A stretch of DNA of 27,778 bases from an uncultured Flavobacteriales bacterium (GCA_937974275.1 CALJIF010000105.1:1-27778); one strand, 5' to 3'; numbered from the stretch's first letter, positions 15,679 to 24,692 are shown. The notes: a model not told the origin generated them from the sequence alone. Made by a program: numbers and translations.

Positions 15679-15694
15679 TACCAAGTACTTGGTA
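15679..15694. repeat. Perfect 16-bp palindrome at the edge of the MBOAT relic
   Basis: TACCAAGTACTTGGTA is fully self-complementary. It lies two bases beyond the last recognisable codon of the MBOAT relic. It may mark the deletion junction, or be an operator or hairpin; the sequence alone does not decide. Confidence 0.6.
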
Positions 15695-15745
15695 AAAACA
15701 ATCCTCGTTACTTCCCCCACAATTGTATGGACCTCAGCTAAAATA

Positions 15746-16933
15746 TCACCACCATCTTATCCATGTTGACTTCATGCAACTGCTTCCCGGAACTTCATCC
15801 CGTTGTCGGTATTTTACCAAATTCATGAGGAATCTTTCGTTCAAGATGCATAGCACGATATCGGGCTTTTCGGAGGAAATAATTTCTTTATTCAATTTGT
15901 GTTGCCAGTAATCCCAAATAAATGTACTTCTACTGAAGTTTTGAGCTAGTAACCCGCGCATCAATTCACCGGTGAAACTATCTCGCATGATCATAATTCT
16001 TGGTAGTGTAGTGTCGCTGTTAACGAACGTCTGATGATATTCCCAGCAATACGGAAAACACAAAGTATCGCAGGGATATGCAGGTTCGTTGATTTGTTTC
16101 ACGGCTGCGTTGGGCGGTAATTTACAGGTGTAAATTGTGTCTTGCCATTCATTAATTCCCATTATATAGCTCAGGTCGCTGGATCGCACAGTATCAATAC
16201 TCGCCGTAATATCAGAAAACGGAGTAATAGGAAAGGATGGATCGTTTTTTAGCCAGCGGATAATGTAACCATAACCAAAATACGTCCCGATGTAGTTCCA
16301 ATGCGAGTCTGTACTGGGGTACAGTTGATAAGAGGCTTTGTGTTGTTTCAGGCTATCACGTAAGTATAAAATAGGGACGCTGCATTTTCCTGCACCGCGC
16401 GACAACAGAAGCTCTGCGGGTGTAGGATATTTTTTAGCCAGCTGAAAATGTGTCGGCCAATGTTCGGGATACATGGTGAGTTTATTGGGAATAATCACCA
16501 GACGAAATTCAGCGCCAACACTTTTGCAATATTCCTGACGACTGTTCAATTCCTCAATCATTAAATTGATCATGGAATCGGCAATGGGTTTCATTCCCAA
16601 GACAAAGTTGGCATCATCTTCTCCTTCATATAACCAACGGTCTGTGCCTACAGTTATCATTTCCGGTTTCGGGGAGATTGCAAACTGAAGGGCATGGGTA
16701 ATGTTCAACCAGTGAATAGCAGTGTTCCTTAATGGGAAGTTATCATTGATGAAAGCCTCCATTTTTTGAGGGTACGGATCCAGGTGGCTGATGTCGAACT
16801 CCGGTATTGTTGCAGGACGACGATTATCAAAAAACGGATAGGGCTCCTTTACACCGCACAACCACATTCCTGCCGGTATAACGAGCACCAGACAGAATAT
16901 CACGATGTAGATCAATGAACCAATACGTTTCAT
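15746..16933 (-). CDS. AlgJ/AlgX-like SGNH acetyltransferase, copy 1
   Basis: The 395-residue paralogue of the protein at 14445-15632 has the same architecture: one N-terminal membrane segment, WLYEGEDDANF, DSHWN with the D-x-H pair at 209 and 211, and MRDSF with Ser319. Its ATG overlaps the MBOAT stop by one base (TGATG), so the two are translationally coupled and probably act together in O-acetylation of an exported or surface glycan. Differences from the other copy cluster outside the catalytic blocks, for instance at residues 80-90 and 160-205, so the two may differ in substrate. Confidence 0.87.
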   Translation of the reverse strand: MKRIGSLIYIVIFCLVLVIPAGMWLCGVKEPYPFFDNRRPATIPEFDISHLDPYPQKMEAFINDNFPLRNTAIHWLNITHALQFAISPKPEMITVGTDRWLYEGEDDANFVLGMKPIADSMINLMIEELNSRQEYCKSVGAEFRLVIIPNKLTMYPEHWPTHFQLAKKYPTPAELLLSRGAGKCSVPILYLRDSLKQHKASYQLYPSTDSHWNYIGTYFGYGYIIRWLKNDPSFPITPFSDITASIDTVRSSDLSYIMGINEWQDTIYTCKLPPNAAVKQINEPAYPCDTLCFPYCWEYHQTFVNSDTTLPRIMIMRDSFTGELMRGLLAQNFSRSTFIWDYWQHKLNKEIISSEKPDIVLCILNERFLMNLVKYRQRDEVPGSSCMKSTWIRWW

Positions 16934-18366
16934 CAGAACTGAAAATAGATGAACGGATTATATCCTTGCTTTGCTAAATACATGGTACAAATCAAGAGTA
17001 ATAGCAAACTTGCGATGTAACTGAACGGCTCCCATAATTTCTGAAGTAGAGTTGATGCCTGTTTTTTCGAAAAGTAGTTGTAACATCTTTCTGCGATGAC
17101 TCCTGAACACAGTATCGCAATTACCAACACTATAATGAAGTCTGTAGTTAAGTATGTGGTTAATGTTCTTGCGGGAATTGAGGTTGCGGGGTTGGCGCCA
17201 AAAAGTTTTCCAATGTAGCTCCATGCAAATTCAATATCAGGCGATTTAAAAAACACCCACGCGATCATGACAATCAGCAACGTGTATATTCGGTTTACTA
17301 TGAATAGTCCGGGAAGAATGTTCTTTAAAACCAATCGCTCCAGTACTAAAAACAAGCCGTGGAATAGTCCCCACACCACCATGGTCCAAGAAGCGCCGTG
17401 CCATAGTCCGGTGAGAAAAAAAACAAGAATCAGATTTCGATAGGTATTGAATGTTCCGTTGCGATTACCACCCAGCGGAATGTACAGGTAGTCTCGAAAC
17501 CACCGACTTAACGTCATGTGCCATCTGTGCCAGAAATCTTGTATTGACGTAGCACGATATGGAAAGTTGAAATTTTCGGGAAAAGAAAATCCAAACATTT
17601 TCGCCAGTCCTAATGCCATGTCACTGTATCCTGAGAAGTCACAATAGATGTGCAACGTGTAACAGATTAATCCGAACCATGCCAATGGAGTGTCAATTTC
17701 GGACAAGTTTCCGCCAAATAACGCATCGGCAGGTAGCGCGAAGGCATTTGAGAAGATCACTTTTTTAGTAAGCCCAACAATGAAGCGACGAATGCCTTGT
17801 GCAATGTTGGAAGCATTCCACTCCCGCACGCCAAGCTGATCCGCAATTTCGTGATACCTGACAATGGGACCTGCAATCAATTGTGGAAAGAAAACAATGT
17901 ACAATCCCATCGTGAACACATTTTCTTGAGCTAAAGACTCTTTACGATAGATGTCGGTAACATAACTGATCGCATGAAACGTAAAAAACGAAATGCCCGG
18001 TATCAAATGGATATGAGGAACCGGCAGCGCATCTAATCCTAATCCGCTTAATGCGTGATTAAGGTTTTCGACCAAGAAAGAGCCGTATTTAATGACACAC
18101 AACGCCAATAAATTTCCGGCAACACACCAAATCAAAATTCGTTTGCTGCGTTCTTGAGATGAGGCTTTCCCTATTGCTTTTCCTAAAAAATAATTGAAAA
18201 TAATAGAGAGGATAACAATCAATGCCGCGCTTACTCCGCCCCAAGCATAGAATACCAAACTAAAGATCAACAGGACGTAATTCTGCAATTTTTTACCCAG
18301 CAACCAACTGCTCAACAGCACCGCGGGTAAAAAGAAAAACAGAAAGGAGAGCGAGGAGAATAACAT
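16933..18366 (-). CDS. MBOAT O-acyltransferase, AlgI-like
   Basis: The 477-residue polytopic inner-membrane protein matches the AlgI branch of the MBOAT family: FFTFHAISYVTDIYR, FFPQLIAGPIVRY, YCDFSGYSDMALGLAKMFGF, DFWHRWHMTLSRWFRDYLYIPLGG and LTGLWHGASW. His323 in the last block corresponds to the essential His of AlgI; His280 and His283 are also conserved. These proteins move an acetyl group across the membrane and hand it to an AlgJ/AlgX-type partner, here encoded directly downstream. No polysaccharide synthase is in the window, so the glycan is unknown. The C-terminal YNPFIYFQF motif recurs as the relic before the second AlgJ-like gene. Confidence 0.94.
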   Translation of the reverse strand: MLFSSLSFLFFFLPAVLLSSWLLGKKLQNYVLLIFSLVFYAWGGVSAALIVILSIIFNYFLGKAIGKASSQERSKRILIWCVAGNLLALCVIKYGSFLVENLNHALSGLGLDALPVPHIHLIPGISFFTFHAISYVTDIYRKESLAQENVFTMGLYIVFFPQLIAGPIVRYHEIADQLGVREWNASNIAQGIRRFIVGLTKKVIFSNAFALPADALFGGNLSEIDTPLAWFGLICYTLHIYCDFSGYSDMALGLAKMFGFSFPENFNFPYRATSIQDFWHRWHMTLSRWFRDYLYIPLGGNRNGTFNTYRNLILVFFLTGLWHGASWTMVVWGLFHGLFLVLERLVLKNILPGLFIVNRIYTLLIVMIAWVFFKSPDIEFAWSYIGKLFGANPATSIPARTLTTYLTTDFIIVLVIAILCSGVIAERCYNYFSKKQASTLLQKLWEPFSYIASLLLLLICTMYLAKQGYNPFIYFQF

Positions 18367-18378
18367 GAGCTATGGTGG

Positions 18379-18386
18379 CAAATATA
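18379..18386 (-). promoter_or_regulatory. -7 box TATATTTG for the O-acetylation operon
   Basis: A perfect TAnnTTTG match on the minus strand, 12 bases before ATG 18366 of the MBOAT gene. The rest of the 157-base divergent region to 18523 holds a weaker plus-strand candidate TACCTTTA at 18499-18506. Confidence 0.5.
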
Positions 18387-18523
18387 GTGGAATATTAAGA
18401 GTTGAACCGACAGCTTACGACTTGCTCTCTGCAATAGATATCGCTGCATTCCTGCAAAAGTTGTAAGTTGTATCACTAAAAAGTAGATCCACAATAGGTA
18501 CCTTTAAAACATTATCCTTACTT

Positions 18524-19459
18524 ATGAGGAAAATGATCGCTGTATTGTTGGGCCTGTTGCCTATATTGATTTGTGGCTCTTCCGGTTGCGAAAATGATCC
18601 ACCTGCGCCGAAGTACACTACCAAACACACGATTATTATTGTGGTTGACGGTCCGCGCTGGTCAGAGACGTGGGGCAATCCGCAACAAACTCTTATTCCA
18701 TATCGTGATACGGCAATTCGTCCGCATTCACGTTTCTATTCATTTTGCTACAACGACGGCGAAACAGTTACCAATTCCGGCCACACTGCAATTACTACGG
18801 GTGTGTACGAAAGCGTTGAAAACAGTGGACAAGAGTTGCCAACATTGCCCGGTATATTTCATTATTACCGCAAGTTCACGGGCGCACTTCCGGAGAAGAC
18901 GTGGGTTGTAGCATCGAAAGATAAATTGAACGTTCTCGCAGGTTCTAAAGACACAACGGTAATACAGTATGCCCCGCGTTTTGATTGTGGCATCAATGGT
19001 CCGGGTTCGGGTTATCGGGATGATACTACTACCTGTCGAGTAGCATTGAACGTTCTTCGAGCGCATCAACCCGATTTGATGCTGATTAATTTTAAAGAAC
19101 CCGATGCTTCCGGACATACGGGAATATGGCCCTTGTATATAAGTGGTGTTCGGAGTTCCGATTCGTTGGTGCACGTAATTTGGAATTATGTTCGCAATAG
19201 CCCTTATTACAAACACAATACAACAATTATCATCACGAACGATCACGGCCGCCATACCGATGGAAATCAGGATGGCTTTCGCAGTCATGGCGATAATTGC
19301 GAAGGATGCAAACACATCGAGCTACTCATTGCCGGTCCGGATGTAATTGCGGGAGAAGAACAGCAGCGGGTTTCTCAGCGTGATATTGCACGAACAGTTG
19401 CAGCGCTGATGGGCTTTCGAATGCCGACGGGAGATGGTAAATTACTACCGCTCCGATAA
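18524..19459 (+). CDS. Alkaline-phosphatase-superfamily phosphodiesterase-like lipoprotein
   Basis: The 311-residue product has a lipoprotein signal with the lipid Cys at 22 (GSSGC). The mature domain shows the superfamily order: IIIVVDGPRW (metal Asp42), TNSGHTAITTG with Thr83 at the position of the nucleophile of nucleotide phosphodiesterases, KEPDASGHTG, TIIITNDHG, and a further His in RSHGD. The substrate cannot be told from motifs; phosphodiesters, phosphonates and sulfates are all possible in this superfamily. It diverges from the O-acetylation operon and precedes the PBP gene, so a role at the cell surface fits. Confidence 0.82.
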   Translation: MRKMIAVLLGLLPILICGSSGCENDPPAPKYTTKHTIIIVVDGPRWSETWGNPQQTLIPYRDTAIRPHSRFYSFCYNDGETVTNSGHTAITTGVYESVENSGQELPTLPGIFHYYRKFTGALPEKTWVVASKDKLNVLAGSKDTTVIQYAPRFDCGINGPGSGYRDDTTTCRVALNVLRAHQPDLMLINFKEPDASGHTGIWPLYISGVRSSDSLVHVIWNYVRNSPYYKHNTTIIITNDHGRHTDGNQDGFRSHGDNCEGCKHIELLIAGPDVIAGEEQQRVSQRDIARTVAALMGFRMPTGDGKLLPLR

Positions 19460-19529
19460 GAAGTTGTTCACACTTATATGCTGAAACATTACAGTTGCTC
19501 AAACCGCGCGCTGAGCCTGTAAAATTTGG

Positions 19530-19537
19530 TAAATTTG
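19530..19537 (+). promoter_or_regulatory. PBP1A -7 box TAAATTTG
   Basis: A perfect TAnnTTTG match ending six bases before ATG 19544. A similar TAAAATTTG lies ten bases upstream. No TTG at the -33 distance. Confidence 0.45.
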
Positions 19538-19543
19538 ACTCCT

Positions 19544-21811
19544 ATGTCAAAACAGGAAACAGCGGGCGGGAAAAGCGGAAAATCTTCCGGAGGTAAATTC
19601 TGGATACGTTTATTTTGGTTTCTGCTTTTTGCTCCCCTTATCGGATTCATCACGCTTATTTTAGGGATCGCATTATTTGCCGATTTGCCGGATGTGGAAG
19701 AACTGCAAAACCCGGAGAGTAATCTGGCTACGGTAATTTATTCGGCTGATAACAAAGAGCTGGGTCGTTTTTATGCAGAGAATCGTGTAAATGTTAAGTA
19801 CACGCAAATTGACCATGATGTGATTGATGCGTTGATTGCGACGGAAGATGAACGTTATTTCGATCATTCGGGTATTGATGGCAGAAGTTTGGTGCGTGCT
19901 GTAGTGAAGATGGGTAAAGGCGGTGGAGCTTCTACCATAACACAGCAACTCGCGAAAATGCAATTTCACCAGGAAGAGGCGGAGCGCGCTTCATTTATGG
20001 AACGTGTGTATCAAAAGTTGAAGGAATGGATCATTGCAATTCGTCTGGAACGTCTGTATACTAAAGAAGAAATTCTCGCTTTGTATTTAAACAAGTTTGA
20101 CTTCAACTATAATGCAGTTGGTATTAAGTCGGCTGCTAAAGTGTATTTCAGCACTTCACAAGATTCGTTGAAAATTGAAGAGGCTGCAATGCTGGTGGGA
20201 ATGTGTCAGAATCCGTCGCGTTGGAATCCGATTAAATTTCCGGAGAATGCGGTTAAGCGCAGAAATACAGTGTTGGGACAAATGGTGAAAAACGGAAAGT
20301 TGACACAACAACAATTCGATTCGCTTAAAGTACTTCCCATCAAAACACGATTCAATCCGGAAAGTCATAACGAAGGATTAGCTCCTTATTTCCGTGAATA
20401 TCTGCGCGACAATTTCTTAAAGAAATGGTGTTCCGAAAATTTAAAACCAAATGGAAAACCGTATGATTTGTATCGTGATGGATTGCATGTGTACACTACG
20501 ATCGACACACGTATGCAACGTCACGCGGAAGAAGCGGTCACCGAGCACATGACGGATCTGCAAGGGCGTTTTGATGAAACGTTGAAGAACAAAAAAAATG
20601 CACCGTTCAGTTGGCGCGTGAAGAAGGATGAAATTGATGCGATGATGAACTCGGCAAAAAAACGTTCGGAACGTTATCGTAAACTCAAGAAGGCCGGAGC
20701 TTCCGATAAAGAGATAGAAGATTCATTTAACAAGAAAGTTGAAATGACCGTCTTCTCGTGGAAAGGCGAAATCGACACTGTGATGACTCCGATGGATTCT
20801 ATTCGCTATTACAAACGTTTTTTAAGAACAGGGTTTATGGCGATGGAACCACAAACAGGTTACATACGCGCATGGGTAGGTGGAATTAACTTCCGTCATT
20901 TTAAATACGACCAGGTGAAAGAAGGAAGACGTCAGGTAGGTTCTACGTTCAAACCATTTGTTTATGCATTGGCTATTCAGGAAGGTTGGTCGCCTTGTGA
21001 TCAGATTCCGAATGTGCGCACGTGCATTACTACTGAGGACAATAAGGAATGGTGTCCGAACAACTCGGATGACAAATTAGATGGACAAATGTTAACGTTG
21101 AAAAAGGCGTTAGCGAACTCAGTGAACTACGTTACGGCTCACATCATGAAACAATTTGGTCCGCGTGCCGTTGTAACTTTTGCAAAGTCGGTAGGCATTA
21201 CTGCGCCCCTGGATCCCGTGCCATCATTGTGTTTGGGAACTGCAGATATTTCTGTTTTCGAAATGGTCGGAGCGAACAGTACGTTTGCCAACAAAGGAAC
21301 GTACATTGAACCAACGTTTATTACGCGCATTGAGGATAAGAACGGAAAAGTGTTGATGGAATACATTCCGAAATCGAATGAGGCCATGAGTGAAGAAAAA
21401 GCATACCTCATGACTGCCTTAATGAAAGGTGTTGTAGATGCCGGAACAGGCGCGCGATTGAGAGGAAAGTATAAACTCATGAACCCGATTGCCGGTAAAA
21501 CAGGAACTACACAAAATAACTCCGACGGTTGGTTTATAGGATTAACACCTGATTTGGCGGCAGGTTGCTGGGTGGGCGGTGAAGATCGCAGTATTCATTT
21601 CGATCGCACGGCAGAAGGACAAGGAGCAAGTATGGCGTTGCCTATTTGGGGGTTGTTCTTTCAAAAAGTATTTGCGGATAAATCATTAAACGTTTCGAAA
21701 GGCGACTTTACAAAACCGAAAAATCTTAATATGGATTTAGATTGTTCCAAATACGAAAAAGAAGGCGGAACATTGTTTGGTGAAGAGAATGATGATCTTT
21801 GGGGTGAATAA
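19544..21811 (+). CDS. Class A penicillin-binding protein (PBP1A-like)
   Basis: The 755-residue bifunctional peptidoglycan synthase has one membrane anchor (about 20-46). The GT51 glycosyltransferase domain contains ATEDERYFDHSGID (catalytic Glu101) and GGGASTITQQLAK. The transpeptidase domain has GSTFKPF (Ser467, Lys470), SVN at 526-528 and KTG at 652-654. The stretch between the domains, with FSWRVKKDEID and MTVFSWKGE, is typical for Bacteroidota PBP1A. I start at ATG 19544, since the earlier in-frame TTG at 19526 lies before the -7 box. It builds and cross-links peptidoglycan on the periplasmic face. Confidence 0.95.
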   Translation: MSKQETAGGKSGKSSGGKFWIRLFWFLLFAPLIGFITLILGIALFADLPDVEELQNPESNLATVIYSADNKELGRFYAENRVNVKYTQIDHDVIDALIATEDERYFDHSGIDGRSLVRAVVKMGKGGGASTITQQLAKMQFHQEEAERASFMERVYQKLKEWIIAIRLERLYTKEEILALYLNKFDFNYNAVGIKSAAKVYFSTSQDSLKIEEAAMLVGMCQNPSRWNPIKFPENAVKRRNTVLGQMVKNGKLTQQQFDSLKVLPIKTRFNPESHNEGLAPYFREYLRDNFLKKWCSENLKPNGKPYDLYRDGLHVYTTIDTRMQRHAEEAVTEHMTDLQGRFDETLKNKKNAPFSWRVKKDEIDAMMNSAKKRSERYRKLKKAGASDKEIEDSFNKKVEMTVFSWKGEIDTVMTPMDSIRYYKRFLRTGFMAMEPQTGYIRAWVGGINFRHFKYDQVKEGRRQVGSTFKPFVYALAIQEGWSPCDQIPNVRTCITTEDNKEWCPNNSDDKLDGQMLTLKKALANSVNYVTAHIMKQFGPRAVVTFAKSVGITAPLDPVPSLCLGTADISVFEMVGANSTFANKGTYIEPTFITRIEDKNGKVLMEYIPKSNEAMSEEKAYLMTALMKGVVDAGTGARLRGKYKLMNPIAGKTGTTQNNSDGWFIGLTPDLAAGCWVGGEDRSIHFDRTAEGQGASMALPIWGLFFQKVFADKSLNVSKGDFTKPKNLNMDLDCSKYEKEGGTLFGEENDDLWGE

Positions 21812-22049
21812 TTCAGCGCATTAATTTGTCCGGAAAATAAATTGGGGGCGAATGCCCCAAAGTCAACGGGAGATATTCGGGAGTGCGCCGGCTTTTTTGA
21901 AGTAAACACTTAGTTCCACAGACTTACTTATGTATAAGCCGGAAGGTGCGGTGCTGCTTTGTTAAATGCAGAAACGATACAGCACTGATCAGGAAAAATA
22001 GTATTTTAAGTAATTGAGGTCGTATCAACGTAACAATTACTAAGCGTGA
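21812..22049. other. Intergenic region after PBP1A, hairpins only
   Basis: No coding sequence is seen. TTGGGG (21842-21847) and CCCCAA (21855-21860) form a strong 6-bp stem but no T-run follows, so it is only a weak terminator candidate. A T6 run at 21893-21898 follows GCGCCGGC. GTGCTG (21951-21956) and CAGCAC (21980-21985) can pair around a longer loop, perhaps ending the leftward ABC transcript. Confidence 0.4.
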
Positions 22050-24023
22050 TTAAAATGCCATGGTTTGCATGCGCTTACGGGCCATGCTGGCGCGAATGTC
22101 TTCCAGTTCTCCTTTCGGAATCGCGTTGATCAGATTGCGGGTATAATCGCTTTTCGGATTGGCGTAAATTTCATCCGCGTCGCCCATCTCTTCAATTTTC
22201 CCCTGGTTCATCACGATCATACGATCGCTCATAAACTTCACGACACTTAAATCATGCGAGATGAAAATGTAGGTGAAGTTGAATTCTTTTTTCAACTCAT
22301 TCAACAAATTCAATACCTGCGCCTGCACGGAAACGTCCAATGCAGAAACCGACTCATCACAAATAATGAAACGCGGATTTAACGCTAACGCGCGCGCAAT
22401 ACAAATACGCTGACGCTGACCTCCGGAAAATTCATGCGGGTAGCGATGAAACTGTGCTTCGGTCATGTTAACGCGATGCAACAGCTGAATTACTTTTTCT
22501 TTCCGCTCTTTGTCGTCTTTACCAATACCATGTACACGCATCGGCTCCATGATGGCTTCACCAATCGTGATGCGCGGATTCAGAGAAGAATACGGGTCCT
22601 GGAAAATAATTTGCATCTCCTTACGCAACGCACGCATTTGCGGAGTCGGAAGGTTGGTGATGTCTTGTCCTTTGTAAATGATCTGACCGCCTGTGGGTTC
22701 GATTAATCGTAAGATCGTTCTGCCTAATGTTGTTTTTCCGCATCCTGATTCGCCCACAAGTCCTAATGTTTCGCCGGGATATACGTCAAACGATACATCA
22801 TCAACGGCTTTCACTGTTTTAGTAGGCTTGCCTAAGGCAGTACGTTTCGTAACGAAGTGTGTTTGCAAATTACGAATCTGCAATATCGGTTCACGTTCGT
22901 ACAACGTTTGGTGTTGTTGTTTGCGTTCTTGTTCCGTTACCACCAAACTGAATGTTACATCGTGCACGCTGCGCTCATTCTCAACAATAGAGCCGTCTTC
23001 AGCCGTATGCATAAAATCGGAAACAGTGGGCAACCAATGTAAACGACGATTAAGCGGAGGACGACACGCCAGCAAACTCTTGGTGTAAGGATGTTGCGGA
23101 TTGCTGAAAATATCCAACACAGAACCTTGCTCTACAATTTTTCCTTTGTACATCACCACCACACGATCGGCTAATTCTGCGATAACGCCCAAGTCGTGCG
23201 TAATAAACATGATGGACATATTGTGTGAGGACTGCAAATCCTTCATCAACTCCAAAATTGTTTTTTGTACGGTAACGTCTAATGCAGTTGTCGGTTCATC
23301 TGCAATCAGCAATTGCGGATTACAAGACATCGCCATCGCAATCATGACGCGCTGTTTCTGTCCTCCCGAAATTTGGTGCGGATAGGCGTGAAAAATTCGT
23401 TCCGGATCAGGAAGCTGTACTTGCTCGAAAAGTTGAAGCGTAATTTCGCGAGCTACTTTTTCTTTGGAGGTGTAATAGCGGCGTGGCCCCGTATACGAAG
23501 GTTTCAGCCAGCTGATAATGCCCCAATAATTAAAAATGAAAAAGATGTTGAAGAACCACTTCAGCGCCACTTCCATGGCATTCTTGCCGGCACTGATGTT
23601 CGGAAATTTTTTGTGTTGCAGGATGGCTTCCATCACCTGTTCTCCGCACGTATAAACCGGATTCAGCGAAGTCATCGGCTCCTGAAAAATCATTGCGATT
23701 TCATTGCCGCGGTATTTACGAAGTTGTTTTTCTTTCAGCTTCACTAAATCAACTACACCGTCTTCGCGTGATGAATACAGGATTTCACCGCCCGAAATAA
23801 TGCCGGGAGGATTGGGAATTAATCCCATAATGGAAAGACTCGTTACCGATTTCCCGGATCCCGATTCGCCTACAATGCCGACAGTTTCTCCGGCTTTAAT
23901 GGTGAATGAAATATCATTAACCGCTTTAACGGCTTCATTATCGGTGCGGAATTCTGTTACCAGATTTCGTACTTCCAATATTGTGCCTGCCTGACGGTCG
24001 TTGAACGGATTACCCATTTCCAT
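22050..24023 (-). CDS. Fused two-ATPase ABC transporter protein, oligopeptide type (DppD-DppF-like)
   Basis: The 657-residue product joins two nucleotide-binding domains. The first has Walker A GESGSGKS (52-59), Q-loop FQEPMTSLNPV, signature ISGGQKQR and Walker B LLIADEP; the second has GESGCGKT (423-430), FQDPYSSLNPR, FSGGQRQR and FIICDES. Both have THDLGVIAELADR or SHDLSVVKFMSDR switch regions. This arrangement powers import of peptides or similar solutes (DppDF, GsiA, YejF group). No permease or binding-protein gene is adjacent. In the first domain, residues about 148-185 form an extra, very hydrophobic insert with ALKWFFNIFFIFNYWGII. Start at 24023; an ATG six bases later is also possible. 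Confidence 0.9.
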   Translation of the reverse strand: MEMGNPFNDRQAGTILEVRNLVTEFRTDNEAVKAVNDISFTIKAGETVGIVGESGSGKSVTSLSIMGLIPNPPGIISGGEILYSSREDGVVDLVKLKEKQLRKYRGNEIAMIFQEPMTSLNPVYTCGEQVMEAILQHKKFPNISAGKNAMEVALKWFFNIFFIFNYWGIISWLKPSYTGPRRYYTSKEKVAREITLQLFEQVQLPDPERIFHAYPHQISGGQKQRVMIAMAMSCNPQLLIADEPTTALDVTVQKTILELMKDLQSSHNMSIMFITHDLGVIAELADRVVVMYKGKIVEQGSVLDIFSNPQHPYTKSLLACRPPLNRRLHWLPTVSDFMHTAEDGSIVENERSVHDVTFSLVVTEQERKQQHQTLYEREPILQIRNLQTHFVTKRTALGKPTKTVKAVDDVSFDVYPGETLGLVGESGCGKTTLGRTILRLIEPTGGQIIYKGQDITNLPTPQMRALRKEMQIIFQDPYSSLNPRITIGEAIMEPMRVHGIGKDDKERKEKVIQLLHRVNMTEAQFHRYPHEFSGGQRQRICIARALALNPRFIICDESVSALDVSVQAQVLNLLNELKKEFNFTYIFISHDLSVVKFMSDRMIVMNQGKIEEMGDADEIYANPKSDYTRNLINAIPKGELEDIRASMARKRMQTMAF

Positions 24024-24113
24024 AGCGGCTTAAAAATAAGCAAAGTCGCGGGATAAAAGGTGTTCCGCCCACAATTCATACGAAATGGCGGATAAAATGG
24101 AATTTAGGTGCGA

Positions 24114-24677
24114 TTAATTGGGCAAAAGGATTTCAACCGGCTCTTGTCCTTCGAAGTTGGCATCGAAAATATAGAGGGCTAGTTTGCCGTGACCGTAGTC
24201 GAATTCCTGCAGCATTTCAATCCGTCCGGGGCGTTTTCCGGGAATTTCCCATGTAAAAACATCACCGCTGAATTCGGCTTTACCGTATTTGGTGTTGAAA
24301 TAGCGGGTGAAATCATTGAACAACGAGTCCGCGTTATTTTCATCCTTCAGGTATACGTCCAGCGATAGTTGAAACAAGCCCATTTCATCGAATTGACATT
24401 CGAGCGTGTATTCTTTTTGATCGGAAATTTTTCCTTCGTACAGTTGATACAAAGGTTCCTCCATACTCAGACTGTCGTTACTGCCTTTGCGCGCTTTGGC
24501 TTCCCGAGGAGTCATGCCGAGATAATACCCGTGAAAAATGCTGTCCGCGTTTTGGACGATGGCAGCAAGCACAGGGCCGTGCGGCAATGCCTGTTGTTGC
24601 TGCGGTTCTTCGTTGGAACAGGACGCGAGCAGGAGCAGTGTAGCAGGTATAAAAAGTAAAAGGCGTTTGTCGAACAT
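24114..24677 (-). CDS. Lipoprotein of unknown function
   Basis: The 187-residue product has a lipoprotein signal ending LLLASC (Cys 20) followed by a short polar, Gln-rich linker. The mature domain includes IFHGYYLGMTPREAKARK, QLYEGKI, LECQFDEMGLFQLSLDVY and FTWEIPGKRPGRIEML, a layout like small extracytoplasmic proteins that sense or bind, but I do not recognise a family. It lies 90 bases upstream of the ABC gene on the same strand and may share a transcript with it. A -7-like TATCTTCG (24692 to 24685) ends seven bases before the ATG. Confidence 0.75.
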   Translation of the reverse strand: MFDKRLLLFIPATLLLLASCSNEEPQQQQALPHGPVLAAIVQNADSIFHGYYLGMTPREAKARKGSNDSLSMEEPLYQLYEGKISDQKEYTLECQFDEMGLFQLSLDVYLKDENNADSLFNDFTRYFNTKYGKAEFSGDVFTWEIPGKRPGRIEMLQEFDYGHGKLALYIFDANFEGQEPVEILLPN

Positions 24678-24684
24678 GACGTTA

Positions 24685-24692
24685 CGAAGATA
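24685..24692 (-). promoter_or_regulatory. -7 box TATCTTCG before the 24114-24677 lipoprotein
   Basis: One mismatch to TAnnTTTG on the minus strand, seven bases before the ATG. No TTG at -33 is visible. Confidence 0.35.

Noticed and set aside
15523..15720. 65-residue minus-strand open frame beginning MGEVTRIVF
   Set aside because: It is in a different frame from the MBOAT relic and runs into the AlgJ-like gene; the relic frame matches the MBOAT C-terminus instead.
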